Assembly (NCBI RefSeq): GCF_019599505.1
Contig: NZ_RKLT01000024.1
Span: forward strand, 1 to 42,621
From: Haloarcula nitratireducens
GTDB lineage: Archaea; Halobacteriota; Halobacteria; Halobacteriales; Haloarculaceae
Length of the DNA stretch: 42,621 nt
Direction: 5' to 3'
In this document: piece by piece, positions 1-8,187 of the stretch
Numbering within the stretch: the stretch's first letter is position 1
Layout: each line of letters opens with the position of its first letter
Notes under the pieces: generated by a model
Told to the model about the DNA's origin: nothing
The model's input: the letters and a program-made list of their open reading frames with translations, nothing else
Database searches by the model: none
Position numbers and translations under genes: made by a program

Positions 1-109
1 GAGTGCCGTCGGGTTGGGCCGCGACGTGGGTCTCAATGCTGGCGGGGTCGCTGTTCGGGGTAGGGGACTCGGCTGTTTTCATGGTGAGTCCGACGTGGAT
101 TGTACTCAT
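1..109 (-). CDS. N-terminal part of an unidentified protein (runs off the window)
   Basis: An open frame on the minus strand enters from the left edge and begins at an ATG at 109. The first residues read MSTIHVGLTMKTAES. A GAGG element lies about 5 bases before this ATG, which favours it over the in-frame ATG at 82. Only 36 residues are visible, with no recognisable domain. It is divergent from the gene at 191, so the 110-190 interval should hold promoters for both. Confidence 0.45.
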   Translation of the reverse strand, partial: MSTIHVGLTMKTAESPTPNSDPASIETHVAAQPDGT

Positions 110-139
110 TCCTCATGATCTAAGAAAATTGCGGTAGAG

Positions 140-184
140 GCCTACTCCCGTGATTTTGTGCACTCTCCTGGCAAGTGAGAGAGA
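140..184 (+). promoter_or_regulatory. Upstream element shared with the gene at 7978
   Basis: The stretch before the gene at 191 contains GGCCT, then TTTTGTGCACTC, then CCTGG and GTGAGAGA. A closely similar arrangement occurs before the gene at 7978. The GTGCACTC core starts 33 bases before the ATG here and 29 bases before the ATG there. The downstream proteins are unrelated, so this may be a common regulatory site or a recombination footprint. Confidence 0.4.
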
Positions 185-190
185 CCAACT

Positions 191-619
191 ATGGGTAGCA
201 CACAGCGATCAGGCACGACACTCGAATGGCGCTGGAAAGATGAGACCGACAATCGGCCGCTGCCTGAGTCCTGGGCGCGAAAGGGCCAGGAAGAACCAGT
301 TGGGGAGGACGAGCAGCCACTGTACGCGATTCAGTGTCGGGGTGGCCTTCTCTTGGAATGGACAGTGAGTCGGCAAACTAACGCACCCGTTGCTGGACCG
401 AATCGAGAACGGCCAGCACTGCGCGTGCTGTATGTGACTCGTGACGGCCAGCAGGCGGTTGTCCGTGAGTGGGAAGCGACTCGACAGGCTGAGGGATGGA
501 CTCCTGAGTCAGGATTTGCGAGCGTGATCGCGAAATCCTCTAACGCTTGCGATGACGTTGACGTCGATAACCGCGAATACTATTGGTCGCTCGTCGAGGA
601 GCGATACGATGTCGAGTAG
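191..619 (+). CDS. Hypothetical haloarchaeal protein, 142 aa
   Basis: A 142-residue acidic protein starting MGSTQRSGTT, with several Trp residues (WRW near 14-16, W57) and an alternating hydrophobic pattern that suggests a small beta-rich domain. There is no signal peptide or membrane segment. I do not recognise the family. The ATG is preceded by the element at 140-184 and is the first ATG of the frame. It ends about 120 bases before the winged-helix gene at 740, which is in the same direction. Acidic composition typical of halophiles supports a real gene. Confidence 0.6.
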   Translation: MGSTQRSGTTLEWRWKDETDNRPLPESWARKGQEEPVGEDEQPLYAIQCRGGLLLEWTVSRQTNAPVAGPNRERPALRVLYVTRDGQQAVVREWEATRQAEGWTPESGFASVIAKSSNACDDVDVDNREYYWSLVEERYDVE

Positions 620-739
620 CGGCCTTTCAGTCATTTCATCTGAAGCCCGTGTCGGTCAAATCAGAACTAAAGTCGGTTGTGTATGTACCGTACACACTCG
701 GTAGGATATTATGCTGAGAGAGGGTCCTACTGCGAACCA

Positions 740-997
740 ATGCCTACTGAAAGCTCTTGTTCAGTTTCGGACGCCGCCGAGCTGCAAGAGCTGCCCCCGA
801 GTGCAAAACTGGTTGCCAAGACCCTCGAATACGAGGGGAAACTCACACAGTCGCAACTCTCGGAGTCAACGCTTCTCCCTGTTCGGACCATTCGAACTGC
901 GCTGAGAACGCTCGAGGAGAACGACATCGTCACCGCTCGCATCTCGACGATGGACGCTCGGCAACAGGTCTACTCGCTCAAAATCAAACAGGACTGA
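740..997 (+). CDS. Small winged-helix DNA-binding protein (MarR/TrmB-like)
   Basis: The frame stays open upstream to 677, but the ATG at 740 (MPTESSCSVS) gives an 85-residue protein whose core is one winged helix: LPPSAKLVAKTLEYEG, a helix-turn-helix with LTQSQLSESTLLPVRTIR, and a wing ending in ARQQVYSL. It is clearly paralogous to the gene at 12618-12884, which has the same PPSAKLV.KTLEYEG and LTQSQL...RTIR signatures. It probably acts as a small transcription regulator. Targets cannot be inferred. It lies 58 bases upstream of the 1056 gene and may be cotranscribed with it. Confidence 0.75.
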   Translation: MPTESSCSVSDAAELQELPPSAKLVAKTLEYEGKLTQSQLSESTLLPVRTIRTALRTLEENDIVTARISTMDARQQVYSLKIKQD

Positions 998-1055
998 TTT
1001 TCTGCGCCCCCGATGGATGCGGGGCGTACCAGAGAGTGCGCTCCCGAGACGAACT

Positions 1056-1295
1056 ATGTCCGACGACACCACTTCAGACGACGTTGAGCGAGTCGAACGA
1101 ACAGATATTGGGGCCAGTGTCGAGGCCCGACTCAAACGCGGCACCGGTACCCGAGACGAAGACAAGATCACGATCAAAGCGAAAGGCGAGACCGCAGCGG
1201 ATGCCCTCGAAGAGTTCGAACAGCTGCTTGCTGAGTACGAAGCAGAGTACGGTGACCGAATGCGGACGATTCAACCTCGAATCAACGAAGAGTGA
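1056..1295 (+). CDS. Small acidic haloarchaeal protein (DUF7389-like)
   Basis: A 79-residue protein when started at the ATG at 1056 (MSDDTTSDDV). An upstream ATG at 1017 is in frame but adds an Arg/Pro-rich stretch unlike the rest. The segment VEARLKRGTGTRDEDKI followed by a Lys/Glu-rich amphipathic helix resembles a small haloarchaeal family often found on plasmids, which I recall as DUF7389; the family number is from memory. Function is unknown. Its stop codon is followed within a few bases by the end hairpin of the tnpB element, so the transposon inserted directly behind this gene. Confidence 0.6.
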   Translation: MSDDTTSDDVERVERTDIGASVEARLKRGTGTRDEDKITIKAKGETAADALEEFEQLLAEYEAEYGDRMRTIQPRINEE

Positions 1296-1297
1296 AT

Positions 1298-1322
1298 AGC
1301 CTCGGGGTCAAGCCCCGAGGCT
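1298..1322 (-). other. Right-end hairpin of the tnpB element (probable omega-RNA part)
   Basis: AGCCTCGGGG (1298-1307) and CCCCGAGGCT (1313-1322) form a perfect 10-bp stem around a 5-base loop. The stem overlaps the tnpB stop codon at 1308-1310, so the last codons of tnpB lie in it. In characterised TnpB systems the guide (omega) RNA spans the 3' end of tnpB and the element's right end, so this hairpin is probably part of that RNA. Confidence 0.65.
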
Positions 1323-2543
1323 TCCCGTTTCTACGACGCGCTTTGCAGACACACACTGAAAGTCAGGCGTGTCCGTAGGGAACGCAGTCTCCACGGGCGT
1401 GTCTTCGGGCCATCCCAGCCCTAGCTTCTGAAAGCCGCGTTTCAGGACGTTCATCGCCGCATTCGCATCCCTATCTGTCTCGAATCCGCATGACGGACAG
1501 GAGTGTTCCCGCACCCAGATAGGTTTCGCCGTCTCTACCCCACATTTTGCGCACTCCTTTGTCGTTCCCCGCGCTTCGACCTGCTTGACGTGGCAGCCAT
1601 ACAACTCTCCCTTGTATTCGAGGAGTCTGATGAACTGTCGCCACGCCGCGTCCTGTCTGTTGCGAGCGTTACCGTCACCCTGAAGCATCCCCTTCACATT
1701 CAAGTCTTCAACGAACACGGCGTCGTACTTGCGGACAAGCCATGTCGTAATCTTGTGCTGGTAGTCCAGCACCTTGCGACGGATGTGTCGCTTGACCGTG
1801 GCGACCTGCTTGCGTTGTTTCTCGTAGTTGTTTGAGCCTTTCTCCTTCCGCGAGAGTTTACGCTGTTCGTGGCGAAGACGGTCGTACTCGTCTTCGAGGT
1901 TGAGCCAATCCACGGTCTTGCCGTCCGAGGTGTGGATATAGTTGAGGATGCCGAGGTCGACACCCACACTGTTGCTCGCGTCCAAAGAGTCCACGTCGGG
2001 TTTCTCTGGCAGGTCAGCGTCGTTGGTCTCCAGTCCGAAAGAGACGAACCAGTCGCCGGTCGTCTCCTTCTTGATGGTGACTTCTTTAATGGTGGCTTTG
2101 TCTGGGATGTCGCGGTGGTAGCGGATTTTGATGTCTCCGATTTTGGAGAGCCAGAGGGTTGCGCGTCGGCCACTCGTGTTTTTGAGTTCGAAGCCGGACT
2201 GCGAATACGTCATACTCTGGAACTCCCTCGGTAACTTCCAGTTGAGCATCCCGACGTTGTGACCGTTCTCTTTCTGCTTGGAGAGATTCGAGAGGTTGTC
2301 GTAGAACCGTGTGACGGTTCGCTGGAGTGCTTTTGAATGAACCTCTTTGAAGACAGGAAACTCGTCTTTCCAGTCAGTGAGTCGGTCGTGGTGCCTGTAT
2401 GCGGAGCCGATATTGTCGGCGTCCTTGTTTTCGTACTCGTAGAGGGTGTAGTTGTGCGCTTGGCGATGAATGTCGATGTGCTGTTCCAGTTCAGCCGCTA
2501 CCGCTTGTGTCGGGTATGCCGGGTAGCGGTGACTGTACTCCAT
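1308..2543 (-). CDS. tnpB: TnpB, RNA-guided endonuclease of an IS1341-type element
   Basis: A 411-residue TnpB of normal length with all expected parts: N-terminal HTH/OrfB region; RuvC motif I GVDLGI with D196; RuvC motif II VFVEDLNVKGM with E279; a zinc ribbon with C331, C334, C349 and C352; RuvC motif III DRDANAAMN with D359. All catalytic and zinc residues are present, so the enzyme should be active. TnpB proteins are RNA-guided DNA nucleases that help their element persist at the donor site. No frameshift or internal stop is seen. The gene is convergent with the 1056 gene. Confidence 0.93.
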   Translation of the reverse strand: MEYSHRYPAYPTQAVAAELEQHIDIHRQAHNYTLYEYENKDADNIGSAYRHHDRLTDWKDEFPVFKEVHSKALQRTVTRFYDNLSNLSKQKENGHNVGMLNWKLPREFQSMTYSQSGFELKNTSGRRATLWLSKIGDIKIRYHRDIPDKATIKEVTIKKETTGDWFVSFGLETNDADLPEKPDVDSLDASNSVGVDLGILNYIHTSDGKTVDWLNLEDEYDRLRHEQRKLSRKEKGSNNYEKQRKQVATVKRHIRRKVLDYQHKITTWLVRKYDAVFVEDLNVKGMLQGDGNARNRQDAAWRQFIRLLEYKGELYGCHVKQVEARGTTKECAKCGVETAKPIWVREHSCPSCGFETDRDANAAMNVLKRGFQKLGLGWPEDTPVETAFPTDTPDFQCVSAKRVVETGSLGA

Positions 2544-2706
2544 CGCTGTCTATTGGTTAGTGGTATGTTCACTTATTGGTTTATATCCTTGCTTATCGGA
2601 TTCAACCCCAGGGCATTCTCCTAGACTACCTGTAAACATCATCCTATCTGTGGGAAACTTGGGAATTACATTTTACTATCGACTATGAGCATCGTCTGTA
2701 GGACGG

Positions 2707-3651
2707 ATGTACATTGGAATTACTGGCGGTACGGGGTTTATGGGCACGCACTTGGCTCGCCGGCTTCTTGCCGACGGCCATCAGCCAATTCTCATCTCTC
2801 GGGGGGCAAACAAACAACATTCGGATGTCCAAGGAATCGAAGATGCCGAATTCGTCGCTGCTTCTGTGGATGACAAATCAACGTTACTGGAGGCATTTTC
2901 GAAGTGCGACACGATTGCGCACCTCGCGGGAATCAACTTCGAACGAGGCACACAAACCTACCAGACAGTCCACGTCAGGGGAACGAAGAATGTCGTCGAG
3001 GCAGCGGAAGAGGTTGGAATCTCTAAGATCATACTGACCAGTTTTCTGCGAGCGCGACCAGACTGCGGTTCAGCCTACCACGAGTCCAAGTGGGCTGCTG
3101 AAACGATTGTTAGAGACGCGGATACTGACCACACCATCCTCAAGCCAGGCGTCACGTACGGACAGGGAGATCACATGCTCAACCACATTGTACGTGCATT
3201 AGTTACAGTTCCTGTGTTCCCACTGATCGGCTTTCAGGACCGCTACCTCTCCCCACTCGCTATTGAGGATTTCGTGGATGTAATCGTGTCCTCGCTGACC
3301 GAAGAGCGTCTTTCCAACACGACTGTGGCTGTAACAGGACCAGAGGAACTCTCGTTATCTCAGGCTATTCGCCGCATCGGGGATGTTATCGACCGCGATC
3401 CGTTCATGGTTCCGACTCCAGTCGCGTTTCACTACGGCGGTGCTTGGCTACAGGAACGTGTTATGCAAACCCCGCTTACGACAAAAGCCCAAGTACGAAT
3501 CCTCAACGAGGGGGTCGTCGAACCGGCGCCGAAAGCGGTCTGTGAGCCACTCCCTGACGATCTATGGCCAGCACAGTCGTTCACCACGGATCGTATCCAG
3601 AGGGGTTTACCGCCACTGGAACCACTCAGACTGCAGGATCTCCGGTGGTGA
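2707..3651 (+). CDS. Atypical extended SDR, NAD(P)-dependent epimerase/dehydrogenase (NDUFA9-like)
   Basis: A 314-residue Rossmann-fold protein. The nucleotide-binding motif TGGTGFMG is at residues 6-13, next to the initiator Met, and the YxxxK pair is Y124/K128 in AYHESK. The layout (N-terminal Rossmann fold, LAGIN segment, C-terminal substrate domain with LSPLAIEDFVDVI) matches atypical SDRs related to the complex I NDUFA9 subunit and to sugar-nucleotide epimerases. The substrate cannot be told. It is monocistronic and convergent with the DUF2071-like pair downstream. The ATG at 2707 is preferred because the fold starts immediately after it. Confidence 0.85.
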   Translation: MYIGITGGTGFMGTHLARRLLADGHQPILISRGANKQHSDVQGIEDAEFVAASVDDKSTLLEAFSKCDTIAHLAGINFERGTQTYQTVHVRGTKNVVEAAEEVGISKIILTSFLRARPDCGSAYHESKWAAETIVRDADTDHTILKPGVTYGQGDHMLNHIVRALVTVPVFPLIGFQDRYLSPLAIEDFVDVIVSSLTEERLSNTTVAVTGPEELSLSQAIRRIGDVIDRDPFMVPTPVAFHYGGAWLQERVMQTPLTTKAQVRILNEGVVEPAPKAVCEPLPDDLWPAQSFTTDRIQRGLPPLEPLRLQDLRW

Positions 3652-3761
3652 ATACTGGTCTAATCGAAGAGGGGAGTGTTCTCCATTCTTGAGCTAATTG
3701 CTCCTTCTGTGACGTTCGCATGGGTTGAGCAAGAAACGTTGGACGAGCTATCGATGCCTAG

Positions 3762-4484
3762 TCAAGCTCCTGCAGTTGCGGTGATCGGCTCTCCTTCGTG
3801 CCACTCATGATAGGCCCCTCGCATGAGAAGTGCGTTGTCGAATTTGGCGGCACCTGCAGGGAAGTCGTCGAAATAACTGGACTTGACAGCGTCGACGGAG
3901 AATGGTTGCACTTCCCAGTCTGGAATGTGGAGATCCATCGAGTCGTATTCACCCTCCTGCTCAGTTGGCGAGTATCCCATCGAACCGTTTTCCATGAATG
4001 CTGATACCGCTTGCAGTGAGTCGAATATCGAATCTTCTGGGAGCGACCCATTTGCTTTACCGGTAACTGCTGTCTGTGTCTCGTCGATTTCGCTGGTCAT
4101 CGCAACCTCGAATCGGTCGTTCGATTCGTCGACCTCGAAGGAAGCAGGTTTGAAAAGCCCCGGAAAGAGCGTCCCACCGAGCATGCTGTTTACCTGTGAG
4201 TCTGTGTCCCGTCGTGCGACATACACGCCTGAACGAGTGTCGCCGTCTGTATCCCACTCGACAGCGATCCGATGAGCGGCGTTCTCCGAACTCATCCCGA
4301 AGACGGCAGGTACCCCTCGTGGGCGAAGGTTTCGTAATCGAATGAGACAGATTCCGCCAATCCCGTAGCCCTGTACAGTCTGTGGTCGAAAGGGGGCTGG
4401 TAATTCCCCAGCCAGAACCTCCGGGTCGATCCGATAGTTGACGAGGATGCGGCGGTCGATCGTCCCCTGAACATCGAAGAGCAT
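3762..4484 (-). CDS. DUF2071-like (acetoacetate-decarboxylase-fold) protein
   Basis: A 240-residue protein starting MLFDVQGTIDRR. The segments RRILVNYRIDPEVLAGELP, GIGGICLIRL and YVARRDTDSQVNSMLGG fit the DUF2071/YqjF family, which shares the acetoacetate decarboxylase fold and has no defined reaction. The frame is open upstream to 4595, but the ATG at 4484 lies 4 bases after the stop of the upstream gene and matches the family start. The neighbour at 4489-5343 has the same fold, so the two probably arose by duplication and are cotranscribed, with this gene second. Confidence 0.65.
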   Translation of the reverse strand: MLFDVQGTIDRRILVNYRIDPEVLAGELPAPFRPQTVQGYGIGGICLIRLRNLRPRGVPAVFGMSSENAAHRIAVEWDTDGDTRSGVYVARRDTDSQVNSMLGGTLFPGLFKPASFEVDESNDRFEVAMTSEIDETQTAVTGKANGSLPEDSIFDSLQAVSAFMENGSMGYSPTEQEGEYDSMDLHIPDWEVQPFSVDAVKSSYFDDFPAGAAKFDNALLMRGAYHEWHEGEPITATAGA

Positions 4485-4488
4485 CGTC

Positions 4489-5343
4489 TTACTTTCCCTC
4501 GATAACTGGTTCCGTTGGTTGAGGTCCGTCAGTAAGTTCTCCTGTTGCTTCATGCGGGTCGTATAACCAGGATCGATTCCAAGCTTGGTCGACATCGGCC
4601 ATGTAGAGTGTGCAATCGAAGGTCATGTCAAGGTCATATGTCTCGGCCAAGTAGTCCAGCAACGAGGATGACAACGAGAAGTCGTGGCAGAACGAAACGT
4701 CCCACTCGGGGTACTCGATATTCTGAAACGAGAGTTTGTCCTTGGTGAAATTATAGCCACAGCTACCGTCCAGCTCCAGAACAAAGTCGGTTGCCTCTGT
4801 TACGTTGTCGAACACTGTTGAGTCGGGACACTCGTCACTGACGGAATTCAATGAGGCCGTCAACGCACCACCACAGAGGTCGTCCTCGGCCTCGCATTCT
4901 AGTGCGTACGTTTCGTCGTTGTCGACTCGATCGAACGAGGAGGTCGCTTTACGGAAATGGGAAAAATGCCCACCCAAGAGACCCAGCACTTTCGAAGAGG
5001 TGTCGGATCGGAGTGTATAGTAGGCCCGTTTTTGTTCGCCGTCTTTCGGGACGGTCGCGCTGATTCGACAGAGCATTTCGTTCGTGTGAACGGGTGGCAG
5101 TGGGACGGGACCGAACCTTGTCACTGTGAAATCACAGGCACACATGCTGAGCATTCCGTCTCCAGTATCCTCGATTTCTTCTGGCGTAACACACCACGGT
5201 AATAACTGATCGAGTTGCTCGAGGGGGACTCGATAATTGACGGTGATTCGCTTGTTCGTCCATGATCCGACGTCGACGGGCTGGTGGTAGACGCGACCCA
5301 GTCGCTCTTGTAGGGACCGTGCTGTTGGCGCTGCTTCTGCCAT
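4489..5343 (-). CDS. DUF2071-like protein, first gene of a paralogous pair
   Basis: 284 residues from the ATG at 5343 (MAEAAPTARS); the frame continues upstream to 5490 without family-like sequence. It shares with its downstream neighbour the ITVNYRVPLEQLDQLLP segment near the N-terminus and the YYTLRSDTSSKVLGLLGGHF segment in the middle, the characteristic parts of the DUF2071-like fold. It carries more Cys than most haloarchaeal proteins, including a CSMCAC-like stretch. The 4-base gap to the next gene indicates an operon. Its function is not known. It is divergent from the gene at 5485. Confidence 0.6.
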   Translation of the reverse strand: MAEAAPTARSLQERLGRVYHQPVDVGSWTNKRITVNYRVPLEQLDQLLPWCVTPEEIEDTGDGMLSMCACDFTVTRFGPVPLPPVHTNEMLCRISATVPKDGEQKRAYYTLRSDTSSKVLGLLGGHFSHFRKATSSFDRVDNDETYALECEAEDDLCGGALTASLNSVSDECPDSTVFDNVTEATDFVLELDGSCGYNFTKDKLSFQNIEYPEWDVSFCHDFSLSSSLLDYLAETYDLDMTFDCTLYMADVDQAWNRSWLYDPHEATGELTDGPQPTEPVIEGK

Positions 5344-5484
5344 GTTCACGAGTCTCACAGCTAATTGAAAGTTAGCCGTCACATATGGGAAGTTCACAGG
5401 GATAAGTCTCGTATAAACGCTGCTTCGGGCGTGTTTGCCCTCTCTATTTTTGTGCGGCCTCCAGCGGGTGGAGGCATTCCACAG

Positions 5485-6309
5485 ATGCACGTCGAATCAG
5501 TTGACGGAGTCGAACCGACCTTCCTCGAAGAAGCACCTATCGGTCCCGATATCGACCGCGTTCTCGTGGCCGAGTATGGCTTGCCCTTCTACGTCGACGT
5601 TGACCGTCCCGAGGAAGTGCCCGCTGACGAAACCGAGAAGATGATTGACCTTGCCGAACGGGTGCTTGCTGCTGGCGGCCATCGGACTGGTTTCGGCCAC
5701 CACGAGGAAATCCGACACTCGATGGCCGAGTGGGCACCGGACCGTGGCGAAGACCGAGCAGCCGATCCGGGCTACTGGCGACAGATGGTATTCGCACTGT
5801 CGCCCCGAGAACGAGATTTCGGCTGCCTGAATGGAGACCACAACGAGCGAGCGAAGAAAGCCAAGACTGTGCTGGCGTGGGCAAGTGATCGTCTCGAAAT
5901 GGAGACGCTGGAGGGTATCGAGCAGGCACAGTTCGAAGCCATCGAACAGGCGTGGCGGAGTGCCGTCGAAGCGACGAAAGAACGCCGGGAGATCGAGGCG
6001 TTCGCTGCGGACCCGCCAGCGACGTTCGAGGGCTGGACGCGATTCGAGGCTGACCACGAGGCAGTCGAGGTCGCCTATCGAGCCGAGAACCACGGAACAC
6101 CCGTGGTTGCAGCGGTGTTTCAAACGGGCGAGGACGAAGACGAACTTGACGCACAGGAGTTCACGATGGCGCGCTGGATCGACGCGGGTGGCAACCCTCG
6201 TGCTGCTCGGCCCAACCGGTTCTGTGTGACCTCGGGGAGTGGTGGGGGAGCCTACGCTCGCCTGCGGTCCCATCTCCAGACGTTCGACGTCACGCCGCTG
6301 GGCGAGTAA
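5485..6309 (+). CDS. Hypothetical haloarchaeal protein, 274 aa
   Basis: The chosen ATG at 5485 (MHVESVDGVEPTFL) has a GGTGGAGG element about 15 bases upstream; a longer frame from 5365 overlaps the divergent promoter region. The protein is soluble and acidic. Its central part is an alpha-helical Glu/Ala/Arg-rich stretch (about 130-185), and the C-terminal part reads like a beta-rich domain ending FDVTPLGE. No catalytic motif or known family is recognised. It is a single gene between the divergent DUF2071-like operon and the convergent HalOD1 gene. Confidence 0.6.
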   Translation: MHVESVDGVEPTFLEEAPIGPDIDRVLVAEYGLPFYVDVDRPEEVPADETEKMIDLAERVLAAGGHRTGFGHHEEIRHSMAEWAPDRGEDRAADPGYWRQMVFALSPRERDFGCLNGDHNERAKKAKTVLAWASDRLEMETLEGIEQAQFEAIEQAWRSAVEATKERREIEAFAADPPATFEGWTRFEADHEAVEVAYRAENHGTPVVAAVFQTGEDEDELDAQEFTMARWIDAGGNPRAARPNRFCVTSGSGGGAYARLRSHLQTFDVTPLGE

Positions 6310-6410
6310 TATTGCCTACAACGTTTTTGAGCTATACTCTCACAGCGATACCGCCACTAAAAGACATCTTGAATCAGCAGCTGATGGAACAATACCGGAT
6401 CAATCGTCGC

Positions 6411-6665
6411 TCACGGAGCAATTTCCGGGGTGGTAGAGCCAGTCGGCTGTTCTTCGAGACTGATTGTGCCGTCTTGAGCGACTGTTACTTCGTGCCCGGC
6501 GTATCTGAATGAGATGGCACCGCCAGACATCCCTTCAATGGTCGTCTCCAGCGCATCTGGGTTGATACTGTCGTACAGTGGTGGCAACTCAACCACGTCG
6601 CTGTTGGTGGTTGTTGCTACTTGCTGGACGATTTGTTCAGAGAGACCCCCACTTGTTTCTCCCAT
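6411..6665 (-). CDS. HalOD1 output-domain protein
   Basis: An 84-residue protein that is essentially one HalOD1 domain: an N-terminal helix (SEQIVQQVATTTN), the VVELPPLYDSINPDALE core, and a short beta section with GGAISFRYAGHEVTV. HalOD1 domains are found in haloarchaeal two-component and sensor proteins and as stand-alone small proteins; they are thought to be output modules. No sensor or kinase gene is adjacent. The upstream interval 6666-6720 is AT-rich and probably contains its promoter. Confidence 0.85.
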   Translation of the reverse strand: MGETSGGLSEQIVQQVATTTNSDVVELPPLYDSINPDALETTIEGMSGGAISFRYAGHEVTVAQDGTISLEEQPTGSTTPEIAP

Positions 6666-6902
6666 ACTCCCGCTGAATATCAGACATTATATAAACATTT
6701 GTCAGACATATGTAAACCAAACAACTTTCTAACCCGTAGCAGTAGCGATGGGTATAGAGACGCCAATTTTCGCGTGGCTGAATTGCCGTTGTTGTGATTC
6801 AGACAATGGAGGGGTTCACTTCGCACCCTCTCCTATCGATCTGTTTTCTGTGACACGGCAGTGGGCTGACGTTTATAAATGAAGACGAGACAATCCCTGT
6901 GT

Positions 6903-7877
6903 GTGACCGATCGGAACCCCAGCTTCGACCCGGCAGATATCCGCGGGAGCGCTAGCGCAGACCCGCATGCTGACGCCGACGAGACCGAGGACCTCCCTGG
7001 GAACTACCGGACTCCCGACGGTGCTGACTCCTCCCAGTGTTCGACCTGTTCGAAGCCGCTCCCTGAAGCAGAAGTGCAGTGTCCGTTCTGTGCGGGGGAC
7101 GCTCTCGTCGACCCAACGGTCGAGAACGAGCAGTCCGTCGACGAGTGGTCGTTCGGTCGTGTCGTCCTCGCCGTCGTCGAGGGGAATACTCGGTACCACG
7201 CTCAGGCATTCGGCTCCGCAGCCTTTGCTGTCAGTGACGACTTGGCGACCGGCACTGAAGCCGCCCGTGCAACAGTCAAGTGCCGGGCAGCGTTCGACGC
7301 CGAACCAGCCCCGCAACTAACCGATGGGTGGCCGTCCCTACCGGATATCGTCCGGGCCGACCGCTCTGTGGGGCGGACACTCTTGGAAACTGCCGTCGAG
7401 CAGACGGACTGGGAGTGCCCAGATACCGAGCCACGGTTGTTCGTCGAGGACGGTGACAGCCTGACCGAGTACAGCCAGTTCGAAGCACTGGCAACGCGAA
7501 TTGAGGAGAGCGAGGCGGAGTATTGGTTGGTGCCCGGGATCGTTCAGGAGTATTCCGTCGGCGACCCGGCTAGTCTTGAGCACCGCTACTACTGCGTTGG
7601 GTGTCAGGAGCTGACACCACACTCATATGCTAGCCGGGACGGTCTCGATTCGGCCCCGGTGACTGGACGGGAAATTTGGACCTGCGACGTCTGCGACCAC
7701 CCACGGTTTCTTGAGCTGGGCGTGTCGAGTGAGTCCGACGAGGCGCAATCACGCGAGTGGCTGCCCGACGGTGTCTCATACGAGGATACCCACGCTGGCG
7801 ACCCGCTCCCACACGAAATCGAGTTCGACCGGCAGATCGGGGCCTATCGCGAGCGTCACGGGCAGTATCCGTGGTAG
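6903..7877 (+). CDS. Zinc-ribbon protein of unknown function, about 324 aa
   Basis: The frame can start at an ATG at 6879, but a TATA-like TTTATAAA overlaps that ATG (6872-6879). This places transcription start near 6902 and favours the GTG at 6903 (MTDRNPSFDP) as a leaderless start. The N-terminal part has a CSTCSKPL...CPFC zinc ribbon and the C-terminal part has CVGCQELTPHS...CDVCDH, so there are two Cys4-type ribbons around an acidic middle. The C-terminus ends in PLPHEIEFD...ERHGQYPW. That same ending survives as a remnant at 8956-9039, evidence for a former paralogue or duplication. No reaction can be assigned. Confidence 0.65.
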   Translation: MTDRNPSFDPADIRGSASADPHADADETEDLPGNYRTPDGADSSQCSTCSKPLPEAEVQCPFCAGDALVDPTVENEQSVDEWSFGRVVLAVVEGNTRYHAQAFGSAAFAVSDDLATGTEAARATVKCRAAFDAEPAPQLTDGWPSLPDIVRADRSVGRTLLETAVEQTDWECPDTEPRLFVEDGDSLTEYSQFEALATRIEESEAEYWLVPGIVQEYSVGDPASLEHRYYCVGCQELTPHSYASRDGLDSAPVTGREIWTCDVCDHPRFLELGVSSESDEAQSREWLPDGVSYEDTHAGDPLPHEIEFDRQIGAYRERHGQYPW

Positions 7878-7931
7878 TGAAGTCGTCGAGTTGGCGGTGA
7901 CATCTCAGCTGGTTCGGTCTACTTCTTTTAT

Positions 7932-7972
7932 GTGGCCTCTAGAATTTCGTGCACTCCTGGTGGGTGAGAGAC
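7932..7972 (+). promoter_or_regulatory. Second copy of the GTGCACTC upstream element
   Basis: Before the ATG at 7978 lie GGCCTCTAGAATTTCGTGCACTC split over 7934-7956, followed by CTGG and GTGAGAGA. The order and spacing match the element at 140-184. The element falls where an archaeal core promoter or transcription start would be expected. Confidence 0.4.
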
Positions 7973-7977
7973 TCAGC

Positions 7978-8184
7978 ATGAGTACTGATCACCGTCTAGC
8001 AGACGAACAGGCACATAATGAAGCAGTTGGCGACATTGAAACTATTGCCACCGAGCATCGCCGGACACAGGCGACGGGAGAAGTATTCGAGGGCATTTAC
8101 AAGGAGAGCAGTAAGACCAATGAGCAGCTTTCCAAATTAGAGCCCTATGCGAAGACTTACACATATGCGTCCGTAAAGCAATAG
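7978..8184 (+). CDS. Small hypothetical protein, 68 aa
   Basis: A 68-residue acidic, Gln/Thr-rich, probably helical protein starting MSTDHRLADEQAHN. A longer frame from 7711 overlaps the preceding gene in another frame and is not credible. The stop codon is only 3 bases before the ATG of the RHH antitoxin at 8188, so it may be the first gene of a three-gene operon with the toxin-antitoxin pair. No family is recognised. Confidence 0.5.
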   Translation: MSTDHRLADEQAHNEAVGDIETIATEHRRTQATGEVFEGIYKESSKTNEQLSKLEPYAKTYTYASVKQ

Positions 8185-8187
8185 TAT

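Larger units (their letters stand above)
1298..2620 (-). mobile_element. Solo tnpB insertion element (IS200/IS605 superfamily, IS1341-type)
   Basis: The element consists of one complete tnpB on the minus strand with a perfect 10-bp stem hairpin at its 3' end and no tnpA transposase alongside. The 3' boundary is close to 1298. The 5' boundary is not precisely visible and is set approximately, before the SDR gene. Elements of this type lack long terminal inverted repeats and make no target duplication, as seen here. Without TnpA it would need a transposase supplied in trans to move. Confidence 0.75.

Noticed and set aside
5497..6273. Long minus-strand ORF opposite the 5485-6309 gene
   Set aside because: It is antisense to a gene with better acidic composition and codon pattern, and is Arg/His-rich as expected of a shadow frame.
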